A stretch of 45,523 nucleotides of DNA from Desulfobacteraceae bacterium UBA2245. Its GTDB lineage: Bacteria > Desulfobacterota > Desulfobacteria > Desulfobacterales > UBA2245. The position numbers and the translations under genes were made by a program. The stretch is from NCBI GenBank assembly GCA_002347265.1, contig DDYB01000031.1:37896-83418 (forward strand). The letters are read 5' to 3'. The notes under the pieces are model-generated. The model saw only the letters and a program-made list of their open reading frames with translations. It did no database searches and was not told the origin of the DNA. Below, piece by piece: positions 17,550-26,446 of the stretch (positions within the stretch are counted from its first letter, which is position 1; each line of letters opens with the position of its first letter).

Positions 17550-18467
17550 TCAGCCTCTGGGATGAAATTTCCGATGCGCTTGCTTTAACTGATCATTTGC
17601 TACATGGGTGTAGATCTGGGTCGTCGAAATGTCCACATGCCCGAGCATGATCTGAACGGCTCTCAGATCGGCGCCTCCTTCCAGCAGGTGGGTTGCAAAA
17701 GAGTGCCGGAACGAATGCGGGGTCAGCCGTTTTTCAATGCCGGTCTGCTGGCCGTAGCGCTTGAGCAGCTTCCAGAATCCCTGGCGGGTCAGGGGCTTTC
17801 CCTGACGGCCGATGAACAGGTAGACGCTGGACCGCCCATTGATCAGCCGATTGCGGGCGTTCTGAAGATAGAACTGAATCTTTTCCCTGGCATACTGTCC
17901 GATGGGAACCAGCCGCTGCTTGGCGCCTTTTCCGGTGACGCGGACAAACCCGGCTTCCAGATTCACATCCGGAACCCGCACGCCGATCAGTTCGGAGACC
18001 CGGAGCCCGGCGGCATACAACAGCTCCAGCATGGCGATATCCCTGACCCCCTGAGGGCGGGATGGGTCCGGACTCTGAATCAGTGCATGGATTTCCTCTA
18101 CCGACAGAACATCGGGAAGCTTGAATCCGATCTTGGGCAGTTCCACCATTCGGGACGGATCCTCGGATAAGATCTTTTCCTGAAAGCAGAAACGGTAAAA
18201 CCCCCGCAGTGCCACCAGATGACGGGCCCTGGATCTTGCGCCGAGTTCCTGGCTGCGCAGTTCGATCAGATGTCTGAGGATCATCGAGGCGTCCGTTTCC
18301 GCAATCGCATGCACCTCGTTTCGATGAAGAAAATCGAGGTAACGGGTCAGATCCCGGCTGTAAGCCTCGATGGTCTGACCGGCCAGCCCTTTTTCAACAC
18401 GAAGATAGTTCAGATACTGATCGACCAGGGCGTCCGGCGCAAGGGTCGGCAATTCATTCCGGCTCAT
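17550..18467 (-). CDS. xerD: Tyrosine recombinase XerD
   Basis: This 305-aa XerD-type recombinase acts with XerC at dif to resolve chromosome dimers. An N-terminal SAM-like core-binding domain (about 10-95) precedes the catalytic domain. The catalytic residues are visible: Arg in AAGLRVSELIG, Lys in TGKGAKQRLVP, His-x-x-Arg in LTPHSFRHSFATHLLEGG, His in MLGHVDISTT and the nucleophile Tyr in TQIYTHVAND. Length and motifs fit the housekeeping enzyme rather than an integron or phage integrase. ATG 18467 follows GAGGA, and the gene lies 9 bp after the peptidase gene. No attachment site is seen nearby. Confidence 0.93.
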   Translation of the reverse strand: MSRNELPTLAPDALVDQYLNYLRVEKGLAGQTIEAYSRDLTRYLDFLHRNEVHAIAETDASMILRHLIELRSQELGARSRARHLVALRGFYRFCFQEKILSEDPSRMVELPKIGFKLPDVLSVEEIHALIQSPDPSRPQGVRDIAMLELLYAAGLRVSELIGVRVPDVNLEAGFVRVTGKGAKQRLVPIGQYAREKIQFYLQNARNRLINGRSSVYLFIGRQGKPLTRQGFWKLLKRYGQQTGIEKRLTPHSFRHSFATHLLEGGADLRAVQIMLGHVDISTTQIYTHVANDQLKQAHRKFHPRG

Positions 18468-18476
18468 GAAGATTCC

Positions 18477-19592
18477 TCATTCAAGACATGTCATGGCGGT
18501 ATCCAGCGAATTGAGAACCTCCGGGCCGTCTTCACGGATCCAGACCATGTTCTCGATTCGAATACCCCCCCACTGGGGAAGATAGATGCCCGGTTCGACG
18601 GTGGCGACCATTCCCGGAACCAGCGTCTGATCGCTGGATGGCCCGAGGCGGGGATGTTCGTGAACGCGCAGCCCGACTCCGTGTCCAAGACCGTGACCGA
18701 AGTATTTCCCGTACCCCATGCGGGCAATATGATTCCGGGCGATCTGGTCGACCTCGCGGCCGCCGATTCCGGGACGGATCGATTCGATGGCCTTTTGCTG
18801 AGCTTCCCGGACAATCGCGTACCGGCTCTGAAAGTTTTTATCCGGTGTTCCCCGGATCAGGGTTCTGGAAATATCCGAGCAATAGCCGTCCAGACGGGCG
18901 CCCCAGTCCAGAAGAATCGGTTCGCCTGCTTCAATCGGGCGATTGCCGGCAATGGCGTGGGGCAGGGCGCTGTTGGGGCCGGCCGCCGCAATGACGGGAA
19001 AGGAAAGCCCGTCCGCGCCGGCTTCCCGCATGGCTTTTTCCAGTGCCCAGGCGAGCTGCTTTTCGGTCACTCCCGGCTTGATTCCGGACAGGATGTTCGA
19101 GAAGGCGGTTTCGGCAAGGTTCAGGGCCTTTCGAATCGTCTGAATTTCCGCTTCGGTCTTGATAGATCGGAGTTTTTCCACCCACCCCTCGGTTGAGGTC
19201 ATCTGAACCGAAAGCCCGTCCTCCTTCAGACGTCCGGCGATCTTTTCGTGCTGGGCCACGGACATGCGTATACCCTCGAATCCGACCTTTCGTGTTTTCA
19301 GGTCGGCAAAGATTCCGGATATCGAATCCGCCAGGCTTTTTCTGTAGCAGACCACCTCGAAGTCGGAGGCTTCGGCCCTGGCCTGAAGTTCAAAGCGGGA
19401 ATCCGTGGCCAGAACGCACCGGTCCGCGGTAATGAACAGCACGCCCGCGGATTCGTCGAACTGGCCGTCTTCGCCCCGGAATCCGCTCAGATAATACCGG
19501 TTTTCCTCGGCCAGCACCCAGAAGGTGTCGATATCGGATTTGTCGAGACGTTCTCTGATCTTTTGAATTCTTTCCGTTATGTGATTCGGCAC
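18477..19592 (-). CDS. M24-family Xaa-Pro peptidase
   Basis: This 371-aa metallopeptidase of the aminopeptidase P/prolidase type removes or cleaves next to proline. The creatinase-like N-terminal domain (1-130) includes YYLSGFRGEDGQF. The pita-bread domain shows the five metal ligands: two Asp in LLDWGARLDGYCSDISRT, His in FGHGLGHGVGL, Glu in ATVEPGIYLP and Glu in IRIENMVWI. GTG 19592 has a good AGGAG. It is cytoplasmic, with no signal peptide. It sits between the dehydrogenase and xerD, with an 82-bp gap upstream and a 9-bp gap downstream, so it may be in one long transcript. Confidence 0.92.
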   Translation of the reverse strand: MPNHITERIQKIRERLDKSDIDTFWVLAEENRYYLSGFRGEDGQFDESAGVLFITADRCVLATDSRFELQARAEASDFEVVCYRKSLADSISGIFADLKTRKVGFEGIRMSVAQHEKIAGRLKEDGLSVQMTSTEGWVEKLRSIKTEAEIQTIRKALNLAETAFSNILSGIKPGVTEKQLAWALEKAMREAGADGLSFPVIAAAGPNSALPHAIAGNRPIEAGEPILLDWGARLDGYCSDISRTLIRGTPDKNFQSRYAIVREAQQKAIESIRPGIGGREVDQIARNHIARMGYGKYFGHGLGHGVGLRVHEHPRLGPSSDQTLVPGMVATVEPGIYLPQWGGIRIENMVWIREDGPEVLNSLDTAMTCLE

Positions 19593-19674
19593 AACAGGCT
19601 CCTGATGGTGTTTTTAAATATCCGGCCCGCGAGAGGGAAAATCAGGCTCCGGCGGCCGGATGAATGTTCTGGAC

Positions 19675-21219
19675 TCACTGCGATTCTTGTGAATCGATCT
19701 GAAAGCGGATGCCCTGGGCAAGCGGGAGTTTACCGGATGCGTTGATGACGCAGGTCTGGCGGCGCATATACGCCTTCCAAGCGTCGGAACCCGCTTCCCG
19801 GCCGCCGCCGGTATGCTTTTCCCCGCCGAAAGCTCCTCCGATCTCGGCGCCGGATGTGCCCGCATTGACATTGGCAATGCCGCAGTCGCTGCCCTTACAG
19901 CTGAGAAAGGCTTCGGTTTCCAGCAGATCATTGGAAAAAATGGCCGACGAAAGTCCCTGGTGAACAGCGTTCTGAATAGCGATGGCCTGATCCAGGCTCG
20001 AATAGGGCATCAGATAAAGAATCGGGGCAAAGGTTTCCTCGGCGACGATGGACATTTGAGGGTCGGCTTTGCAGATGCAGGGGGCGACATAGGTTCCGGC
20101 GTCAAATATTCCTCCGGAAAGTTTTTCCCCTCCATAAAGAATCCGCCCCCCCTGGGCCTGGGCGATCTGCAGGGCCACCTGCATCCGGTCGACGGCGGCC
20201 GTGTCGATCAAAGGCCCCATCAGGGTTTCGGACTCGCGCGGATCGCCGATGCAAATCTGCCGGTAGGCGTGGACCAGCGCTCCGGACAGAACGTCAAAGA
20301 TGCTTTCGTGAACGATTGCCCGCCGGGTGGTGGTGCAGCGCTGTCCGGCGGTCCCCACGGCGCCGAAGACAATGGCGCGTACGGCGAGATTCAGATCCGC
20401 GCTGGCCGTGACGATGACGGCATTGTTGCCGCCCAGTTCCAGAATGGTTTTCCCCAGACGCCGTGATACGATTCCGGCAACTTCCCGGCCCATGGCGACG
20501 CTTCCGGTCGCCGATACCAGAGGAATTCCAGGGTCCTGAAGCAATCTTTTGCCCACCTGGTTGCGGTCTCCGGATACAAGGTTGACGATGCCGTCGGGAA
20601 GACCGTTTTCCCGCAGCACGCGCCAGGCGATGTTGACAATGGCCGCCGCGGCGACAAGCGCCTTGGAGGATGGCTTCCAGACCACCGTGTTTCCGGCGAT
20701 CAGGGCGATCAGGGCATTCCAGGACCAGACGGCCGCAGGAAAGTTGAATGCGGTGATCACGCCCACCGGCCCCAGAGGGTGCCACTGCTCGTACATGCGG
20801 TGGTCCGGCCTTTCACTGTGCATGGTCAGCCCGTAGAGCATCCGTGATTGACCGACGGCAAAATCCGCCATGTCGATCATTTCCTGAACCTCCCCCTCGG
20901 CTTCGGCACGGATTTTACCCGTCTCAAGGGTGATCAGCGCGCCCAGATCCGCCTTGGCCCTGCGCAGGGCCGTTCCGATGTTCCGAACGATCTCGCCGCG
21001 CCGGGGCGCCGGAACCGTCCGCCATTTCAGGAAGGCCTCGCTTGCACTGCCGCTGATCCGGTCGTATTCGTTTGCATCGGCGCATCGGACCCTGGCAAAC
21101 TGTCTGCCGTCGATCGGCGAAACCGCGGAAACCACGGAACCCTGCCCGGGAAGCCACGCGCCGGAACCGACGCCGGAGAGTGTTTCGGTCAAACCCAACC
21201 GGTTCAGGAGTGTGTGCAT
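19675..21219 (-). CDS. ALDH7-type aldehyde dehydrogenase
   Basis: This 514-aa NAD(P)-dependent aldehyde dehydrogenase resembles the antiquitin/ALDH7 group (piperideine-6-carboxylate or aminoadipate-semialdehyde dehydrogenase). The catalytic Cys is in GAVGTAGQRCTTTRR, the general-base Glu in ILELGGNNAV, and the cofactor region in VITAFNFPAAVWSWNALIAL. GTSGAEIGGAFGGEKHTGGGRE is typical of ALDH7. ATG 21219 (GGAAAG upstream) is preferred to the longer frame at 21297, which would run into the aminotransferase gene. It lies 31 bp after that aminotransferase, so the pair probably oxidises the semialdehyde made by transamination, for example in lysine breakdown. The substrate is inferred. Confidence 0.88.
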   Translation of the reverse strand: MHTLLNRLGLTETLSGVGSGAWLPGQGSVVSAVSPIDGRQFARVRCADANEYDRISGSASEAFLKWRTVPAPRRGEIVRNIGTALRRAKADLGALITLETGKIRAEAEGEVQEMIDMADFAVGQSRMLYGLTMHSERPDHRMYEQWHPLGPVGVITAFNFPAAVWSWNALIALIAGNTVVWKPSSKALVAAAAIVNIAWRVLRENGLPDGIVNLVSGDRNQVGKRLLQDPGIPLVSATGSVAMGREVAGIVSRRLGKTILELGGNNAVIVTASADLNLAVRAIVFGAVGTAGQRCTTTRRAIVHESIFDVLSGALVHAYRQICIGDPRESETLMGPLIDTAAVDRMQVALQIAQAQGGRILYGGEKLSGGIFDAGTYVAPCICKADPQMSIVAEETFAPILYLMPYSSLDQAIAIQNAVHQGLSSAIFSNDLLETEAFLSCKGSDCGIANVNAGTSGAEIGGAFGGEKHTGGGREAGSDAWKAYMRRQTCVINASGKLPLAQGIRFQIDSQESQ

Positions 21220-21250
21220 GGCGTCATCTTTCCGGGCTGGATATTTGATG

Positions 21251-22579
21251 TCATTCAGCCGTCTCCCGGATTGCCTCATCGAGAATCGAAACGCCAAGAT
21301 CGATTTCGCGTGAGGATATGGTCAGGGCCGGGCAGAAGCGGATGCTGTTGGTTCCGCATCCCAGAAGCAGCAAACCCTTTTCAAAGGCTTTCCGGATGAT
21401 GCCGTTTCTCAGTTCGGCGGCGGGGTTCAGGCTGGAACGGTCGGCGACCAGTTCGATGCCGACCATCAACCCCTTGCCGCGCACGTCTCCAATGCATTCA
21501 TGGATTTCCTGGAGTTGACGGAGTTCCTGAATCAGGCGTTCCCCCTGTTTGACGGCGTTGGCGATCAGTTCATTTTCGAGCAGTTCGATGGTGGCCAGGG
21601 CCGCCTGGCAGGAAATCGGATTGCCGCCGAACGTCGAGGCATGAGATCCGGCTTCCCAGTTCATGATGTCCGCAGGGGCCACCATGGCGCCCAGCGGCAT
21701 GCCGGAGGCTATGCCCTTGGCAATGGCGGTCATGTCCGGAATCACGTCAAAATGCTCCATGGCGAACATTTTTCCGGTTCGCCCCATGCCGGACTGAACC
21801 TCATCCACCACATAGAGAATGCCGTAGGACTTGGCGATCCGGTAAAGTTCCCGGTGAAATTCGGGGGGCGGCACGATGTAGCCGCCTTCTCCCTGAATGG
21901 GTTCCACGATGATCGCGGCCACTTCTTCCGGCGGAATGGTGGTGCGGAAAAGGGTTTCCTCCACCCAGCGGGCGCAGGCCATATTGCATTTCGGGTAGGT
22001 GAGGTTGTAGGCGCATCGGAAGCAGTAGGCATAAGGAATATGGGTGATGCCGGGCACCAGGGGATGGTAGTGCTTTTTCTGAATGGTTTTACTGGCCGTC
22101 AGGGAAAGCGCTCCCATGGTTCGGCCGTGAAAGGCGCCGTAAAAAGCGATATTCAGATCCCGGCGCGTGTGCCAGCGGGCCAGTTTAAAGGCAGCCTCCA
22201 CCGCTTCGGCGCCGGAGTTGCCGAAATAGACTTTCTTGGGATTATTTCCCGGAACCAGGGAAGCCAGTTTTTCGGCCAGACGGATCTGCGGACCGTAGTA
22301 AAAATCGGTTCCTGACATGTGAATCAGGCGGTCCGCCTGGTTTTTGATCGCCTCGACCACCCGGGGATGACAGTGACCCGTGGCGCATACGGCGATGCCG
22401 GAGGTGAAATCCAGAAAGGTATTGCCATCGACATCCCGCACCCAGGACCCTTTGCCGTTTTCTACCACCAGGGGATACATGCGGGTGTAGGAGGGCGAAA
22501 CATAACGGCGGTCCGTTTCAATGAGCCTCGATGCCCGGGGACCCGGAAGCGGGGTTTTAATGACGGGATGCTGTTCCAT
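21251..22579 (-). CDS. Class III PLP aminotransferase (acetylornithine/GABA type)
   Basis: This 442-aa fold-type I aminotransferase shows FTSGIAVCATGHCHP, GNSGAEAVEAAFKLARWHT (phosphate site), FHGRTMGALSLTAS, VDEVQSGMGRTGKMFAME (Asp to PLP nitrogen) and the Schiff-base Lys in TAIAKGIASGMPLGA. An insert with four cysteines (CFRCAYNLTYPKCNMAC) is seen in a subset of archaeal and anaerobe homologues. Together with the ALDH7 downstream, a lysine-6- or other omega-amino-acid aminotransferase is plausible, but the family also contains broad-specificity amino-acid racemases. ATG 22579 has GGAG upstream. It is the first gene of the minus-strand run. Confidence 0.87.
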   Translation of the reverse strand: MEQHPVIKTPLPGPRASRLIETDRRYVSPSYTRMYPLVVENGKGSWVRDVDGNTFLDFTSGIAVCATGHCHPRVVEAIKNQADRLIHMSGTDFYYGPQIRLAEKLASLVPGNNPKKVYFGNSGAEAVEAAFKLARWHTRRDLNIAFYGAFHGRTMGALSLTASKTIQKKHYHPLVPGITHIPYAYCFRCAYNLTYPKCNMACARWVEETLFRTTIPPEEVAAIIVEPIQGEGGYIVPPPEFHRELYRIAKSYGILYVVDEVQSGMGRTGKMFAMEHFDVIPDMTAIAKGIASGMPLGAMVAPADIMNWEAGSHASTFGGNPISCQAALATIELLENELIANAVKQGERLIQELRQLQEIHECIGDVRGKGLMVGIELVADRSSLNPAAELRNGIIRKAFEKGLLLLGCGTNSIRFCPALTISSREIDLGVSILDEAIRETAE

Positions 22580-23083
22580 GCACGCTCCGGTTCAAGGTTG
22601 AAATCATAAGAGCTCGCTTTGAGTCGATCCTTTCAAACCCGCGTAAATTTTTGATTATACTACTTTGGAACAGGGATCTGAGTCAACAGCGATCCTCCTT
22701 ATCGCTTGACACGGCGATCGATTTTCAATACTTAAAAATCTGGATTTTGTCATGTATTCGATTCAGATGGAAAACATCGATCTTCATCCATGATCAGTAC
22801 GGGCACTTAGACAATGAACCAGGATGTGTTTCAGAAATTGCCTTTACCGGAACCTCAGGCCACCTGCCGAAATTCCGACAATTCAACCGATCTGAGATTG
22901 CTGTTTTGTCCCTGCCCGATTTCCTGTAAAAAAATTCCTGCAGACAACCGGGCCTTCCGGCGCAAAAATGCGCCAGTGCTTTGTTTGCGCGTCATGGTGT
23001 GAAACCGTTTTTCACCATGGGCCGAACGGGCGCCGCGGATCGCTCGATGCCGGAACCCTTTTCACTCGGCGGGAGAATACTTA
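22580..23083. other. Divergent intergenic region with hairpin
   Basis: No gene is supported in these 504 bases between the aminotransferase and the hybrid kinase. They hold a possible plus-strand promoter (22706-22734) and a hairpin, CATGGTG (22993-22999) with CACCATG (23013-23019), whose loop contains further A/T pairing. Confidence 0.5.
22706..22734 (+). promoter_or_regulatory. Possible promoter for the PAS-GAF hybrid kinase
   Basis: TTGACA (22706-22711), a 17-base spacer and TACTTA (22729-22734) precede the kinase gene by about 350 bp. The -35 is perfect and the -10 is weak. Confidence 0.35.
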
Positions 23084-25615
23084 ATGCAGAATGGTTCGAA
23101 TTTTCCAAACAACAATTGCAGATTCCAGAATTCAAAACAGGAAACGCCCGAGGAACCGCATGCGAAAAGCGAACCGGCCTGGAAGTCTGTTTTTGACGAT
23201 CTGGATTCGGGCATTTATGTTTATGTAACGGATCCAGACACCCATAAAATACTCTACGCCAGTCAGGCGGTCATAAAAGCCTGCGGCGCGGATGTGCTCG
23301 GAAAAAAGTGTTTTCAGGCGTTTTACGGACTGGATATTCCCTGCTCACATTGCGATACCTCCACGCTTTTTCCCGCAACGCCGCATGCCTTGAAAATCCG
23401 CAACTTTTACAATCCGGCACTGGGGGGATGGTTTCAGGGTTATTCCAAAGCAATACAGTGGACGGACGGCAGAACGGTTCGATATGAGATGGCCGTTGAA
23501 ATTCATGTCCGAAACGGCGCCGATGCCGGGCTTCGGCGGCGTCTGCTTCTGGAAAAGGCTCTGTCCGATATTTCAAGCTATTCGGTTCTGACGGACGATA
23601 TCCCCCGGTTTTTCAAAGACTGCCTGAAACTGCTGGGAACCGCTCTGGAAGCCGATTGCGCGTATCTGTTTCGCTATTACGATGAAACCGACTCCATTTA
23701 CCGCATGAGTGAATGGGCCCGGGAAAGTGAGATTTTAAAGCCAGATCGCCTTCAGAATCTGCCCGCCGGGCCGATTTCCAAATGGATTGGGCGGCTGAAA
23801 ACCGGAGAGATTCTTGGCTTTTCAAATGTAGAGGACATTGGAGACGAGTTTCTGAAAGCCGGGTTGGGCCTTGAGAACATCCGGTCGGTTCTGGTTGTTC
23901 CCCTTTGCGCGCTGAATGCGTTTTACGGATTCATTCAGTTCGGTGCAACCCGCTTGCGCGACTGGGAAATCGAAGACGCGTATATTCTCAGGGCGATCAC
24001 GAAGATTATCGGCAATACGATCGAGGCCCATGATATCCGGCGCGCCCTTCGTCAAAGCCACGACCGGTATCGCACCCTGGTGGATGATATGCCCGCCATG
24101 GTCTGCCGGTTTCTTCCGGACGGAACCCTGACCTTTGTCAACGACCTTTACTGCCGCTATTTCAAAAAAAATCCATCGGAATTGATCGGAGCGAACTTTT
24201 TTCAGTTCATCCCCGAAAAAGATCGTCCCGGCGTGCGTAAACATTACGACAACTTGAATCCGGATCATCCCATGGTGACTTATGAACACCGGGCGACCGT
24301 TCCGGACGGCGGCATTCGGTGGCAGGAATGGACCGACCGGGCGGTTTTCAACGAGCAGCTGCGGGTGGTGGAATACCAGTCCATCGGACGGGACATCACG
24401 GCTGAGAAGCGGGCGGATCAGGAAAAGGAAAATCTTCAAAGGCAGCTGACCCAGGCCCAGAAGATGGAGGCCATCGGCACGCTGGCCGGGGGAATCGCCC
24501 ATGATTTCAACAATATTCTCTCATCGATCATCGGCTATACCGAGATCGCCATGGCCAGAGCCAAGCAGACTTCGGTGATCAACCCGCTGGAAAAGGTCAT
24601 TCAATCCAGCGAGCGGGCCAGGGATCTGGTTCAGCAGATTCTGGCCTTCAGCCGAAAATCCGATCAGCACATGAAACCGCTACATATTCAGAGCGTCATG
24701 CAGGAAAGCCTCAAGCTGCTTCGCGCTTCTCTGCCCGCCACGTTGACGATTCGTCAGAATATTCAGTCCGAACCCATCGTGGTCCGGGCCAACGCCACCC
24801 AGATGCATCAGGTCCTGATGAACCTTCTGACCAATGCGGCCCATGCCGTGGGCAGCCATTCCGGAACCATTGAGGTGGGGATCATGCAGGTCGATATCAC
24901 GGACCTCGACGCCGCGTTTTATCCGGACCTGCCGCCCGGCGCCTATGTCCAGATCAGCGTTCGGGATACCGGATGCGGCATGGCGCCGGAAATCGCGGAT
25001 AAGATTTTTGATCCGTATTTTACCACCAAGGGCAGGGGGACCGGATTGGGACTTTCGGTGGTTCAAGCCATCGTCAAGGCACACCGTGGAATGATGAGGG
25101 TGGAAACCGCTCCAGACAAAGGGAGCGTGTTTTACGTGTGCCTGCCATGCTCGAACGAAGAGACAACCGGTCCTGGGGCTGTCAAAGATTCGAAACCGCC
25201 GACCGGAACGGAACGCATTCTTTTTGTCGACGATGATTCGAATCTTGCCGAAATTGCCCAAAGCGCCCTGGAATATCTCGGATACCGGGTGGAGACATGC
25301 ACCGACAGCGGCAAGGCCCTTGAAATGTTTCAGAAGTCCCCGGGCGGTTTTGATCTGGTGATTACGGACGTGACCATGCCCGGAATGACCGGAGATGTCC
25401 TGGCGTCCAAAATTCTGGACGCTGCGCCGGATATTCCGATTGTGCTCTGTACGGGCTACAGCGATCGAATCACCGAGCAGAAGGCGCTTGCCATGGGGAT
25501 TCGAAAGTTTTTTTACAAGCCGATTTCCCTCGAGAATATGGCCCGAGGCGTCCGGGAGGTGTTGGACAATCGAAAATTTGAAAGAGAGAGGTTCCATGAA
25601 AATCCAGACACATGA
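23084..25615 (+). CDS. Hybrid histidine kinase PAS-GAF-PAS-HisKA-HATPase-REC
   Basis: This 843-aa sensor kinase has no membrane helix, so it is cytoplasmic. Its first PAS-like domain (about 30-145) carries a cysteine cluster, GKKCFQAFYG and PCSHCD. A GAF domain spans about 160-310 and a second PAS about 325-445 (ends SIGRDITAEKRA). HisKA has the phosphorylated His473 in GGIAHDFNNILSSIIGY. The ATPase domain has NLLTNAAHAVG, DTGCGMAP and GTGLGLSVV. The C-terminal receiver (about 705-830) has FVDDDSN and the acceptor Asp762 in ITDVTMPGM. Its cysteine-containing PAS hints at a redox or metal ligand. ATG 23084 follows GGGAG. The gene end overlaps the thioesterase start by 20 bp, so the two are coupled. 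Confidence 0.93.
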   Translation: MQNGSNFPNNNCRFQNSKQETPEEPHAKSEPAWKSVFDDLDSGIYVYVTDPDTHKILYASQAVIKACGADVLGKKCFQAFYGLDIPCSHCDTSTLFPATPHALKIRNFYNPALGGWFQGYSKAIQWTDGRTVRYEMAVEIHVRNGADAGLRRRLLLEKALSDISSYSVLTDDIPRFFKDCLKLLGTALEADCAYLFRYYDETDSIYRMSEWARESEILKPDRLQNLPAGPISKWIGRLKTGEILGFSNVEDIGDEFLKAGLGLENIRSVLVVPLCALNAFYGFIQFGATRLRDWEIEDAYILRAITKIIGNTIEAHDIRRALRQSHDRYRTLVDDMPAMVCRFLPDGTLTFVNDLYCRYFKKNPSELIGANFFQFIPEKDRPGVRKHYDNLNPDHPMVTYEHRATVPDGGIRWQEWTDRAVFNEQLRVVEYQSIGRDITAEKRADQEKENLQRQLTQAQKMEAIGTLAGGIAHDFNNILSSIIGYTEIAMARAKQTSVINPLEKVIQSSERARDLVQQILAFSRKSDQHMKPLHIQSVMQESLKLLRASLPATLTIRQNIQSEPIVVRANATQMHQVLMNLLTNAAHAVGSHSGTIEVGIMQVDITDLDAAFYPDLPPGAYVQISVRDTGCGMAPEIADKIFDPYFTTKGRGTGLGLSVVQAIVKAHRGMMRVETAPDKGSVFYVCLPCSNEETTGPGAVKDSKPPTGTERILFVDDDSNLAEIAQSALEYLGYRVETCTDSGKALEMFQKSPGGFDLVITDVTMPGMTGDVLASKILDAAPDIPIVLCTGYSDRITEQKALAMGIRKFFYKPISLENMARGVREVLDNRKFERERFHENPDT

Positions 25616-25979
25616 ATTAATCGACGCCGGGCTGTGCGGCCGGGCGATCAGCGTTGAACCGGGATGCAGCCGCGTGGAACTGACTCCCTTGCAGGAGATG
25701 GCGGTGGATTCCAGGGGACTGGTTCACGGGGGGTTTGTTTTCGGTCTGGCGGATTACGCGGCCATGATCGCGGTCAATGATCCCAATGTGGTTCTGGGCG
25801 CCGCCGAGTCCAGATTTCTCAAACCGGTGCAGGTCGGACAAAGGCTGGTGGCGGAAGCGCGGGTGGACGAAGTCCGGGGTAAAAAACACGTTGTTTCCGT
25901 GCGGGTAACCCTGGAAGGTGAATCCGTCTTTACCGGCGTTTTTTCGTGCTTTGTTCTGGATAAACACGTGCTGGCGTAA
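25596..25979 (+). CDS. PaaI-like hotdog thioesterase
   Basis: This 127-aa hotdog-fold protein shows the core motif GLVHGGFVFGLADYAAMIA, typical of PaaI/YbgC-type acyl-CoA thioesterases, followed by the strand SRFLKPVQVGQRLVAEARV. The substrate is unknown. It starts inside the 3' end of the hybrid kinase gene (20-bp overlap, GAGAGG upstream), so it is made from the same transcript. A link between the kinase signal and acyl-CoA turnover is possible but not shown. Confidence 0.85.
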   Translation: MKIQTHELIDAGLCGRAISVEPGCSRVELTPLQEMAVDSRGLVHGGFVFGLADYAAMIAVNDPNVVLGAAESRFLKPVQVGQRLVAEARVDEVRGKKHVVSVRVTLEGESVFTGVFSCFVLDKHVLA

Positions 25980-26008
25980 CGGCGCAATTTGTTTGGCATT
26001 ACTTCCGG

Positions 26009-26446
26009 CTATGCTTCATTGATCTCGGAGATCATGCTGGCCAACTGGGAAGCCATTTCGGAAATATTTTCCCGCGGTTCAAGCGAAGGATCCGCCGTCG
26101 GGCTTTCGGACGTTGGCGTCTCGCCCGTGTTTTCTTCAACCACTGACGCTGGTTCCGGAACATATGCCGAGGTGGCGCAGGAAAGATAATTGCCCGCCCT
26201 GTCCAGAATGACGCTCAGAGACACCTTGACCTCAAAGTCCAGCTGATAGGCGATGTCGCTGTTGCGGACCACCATGTCGCCGTGTTTGTAGGTCACGGAA
26301 TCTCCGAGTTCCAGCTGGTGCTTTTCGCGAAAAATGTTCCGGATCATCCGCCAGTCCAGATCCCGCGTGATGGAGCGGATCAGCTCTCTTTCCTTGGCCT
26401 TGATCAGTTGGGTGTCGGTGATTTTCAAGAGTCCCCCTTTATTCAA
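26009..26446 (-). CDS. Unknown protein coupled to ParA-like ATPase
   Basis: I do not recognise this 145-aa protein. The first 95 residues look like a compact alpha/beta domain (LDWRMIRNIFREKHQLELGD, then DIAYQLDFEVKVSLSVILD). A Pro/Glu/Ser/Thr-rich linker follows, and the C-terminal helix ends ENISEMASQLASMISEINEA. That is the layout of a folded domain with a tethered interaction peptide. The TTG start at 26446 overlaps the ParA stop codon as TTGA; a second TTG at 26428 with GGGGG just upstream is an equally good start. Because translation is coupled, it is probably a partner or cargo adaptor of the ATPase, replacing ParB. Confidence 0.7.
   Translation of the reverse strand: MNKGGLLKITDTQLIKAKERELIRSITRDLDWRMIRNIFREKHQLELGDSVTYKHGDMVVRNSDIAYQLDFEVKVSLSVILDRAGNYLSCATSAYVPEPASVVEENTGETPTSESPTADPSLEPRENISEMASQLASMISEINEA

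Noticed and set aside
17550..18467. xerD as the integrase of a mobile island
   Set aside because: Motifs and length fit housekeeping XerD, it is in line with a peptidase gene, and no attachment-site repeats or phage genes are present.
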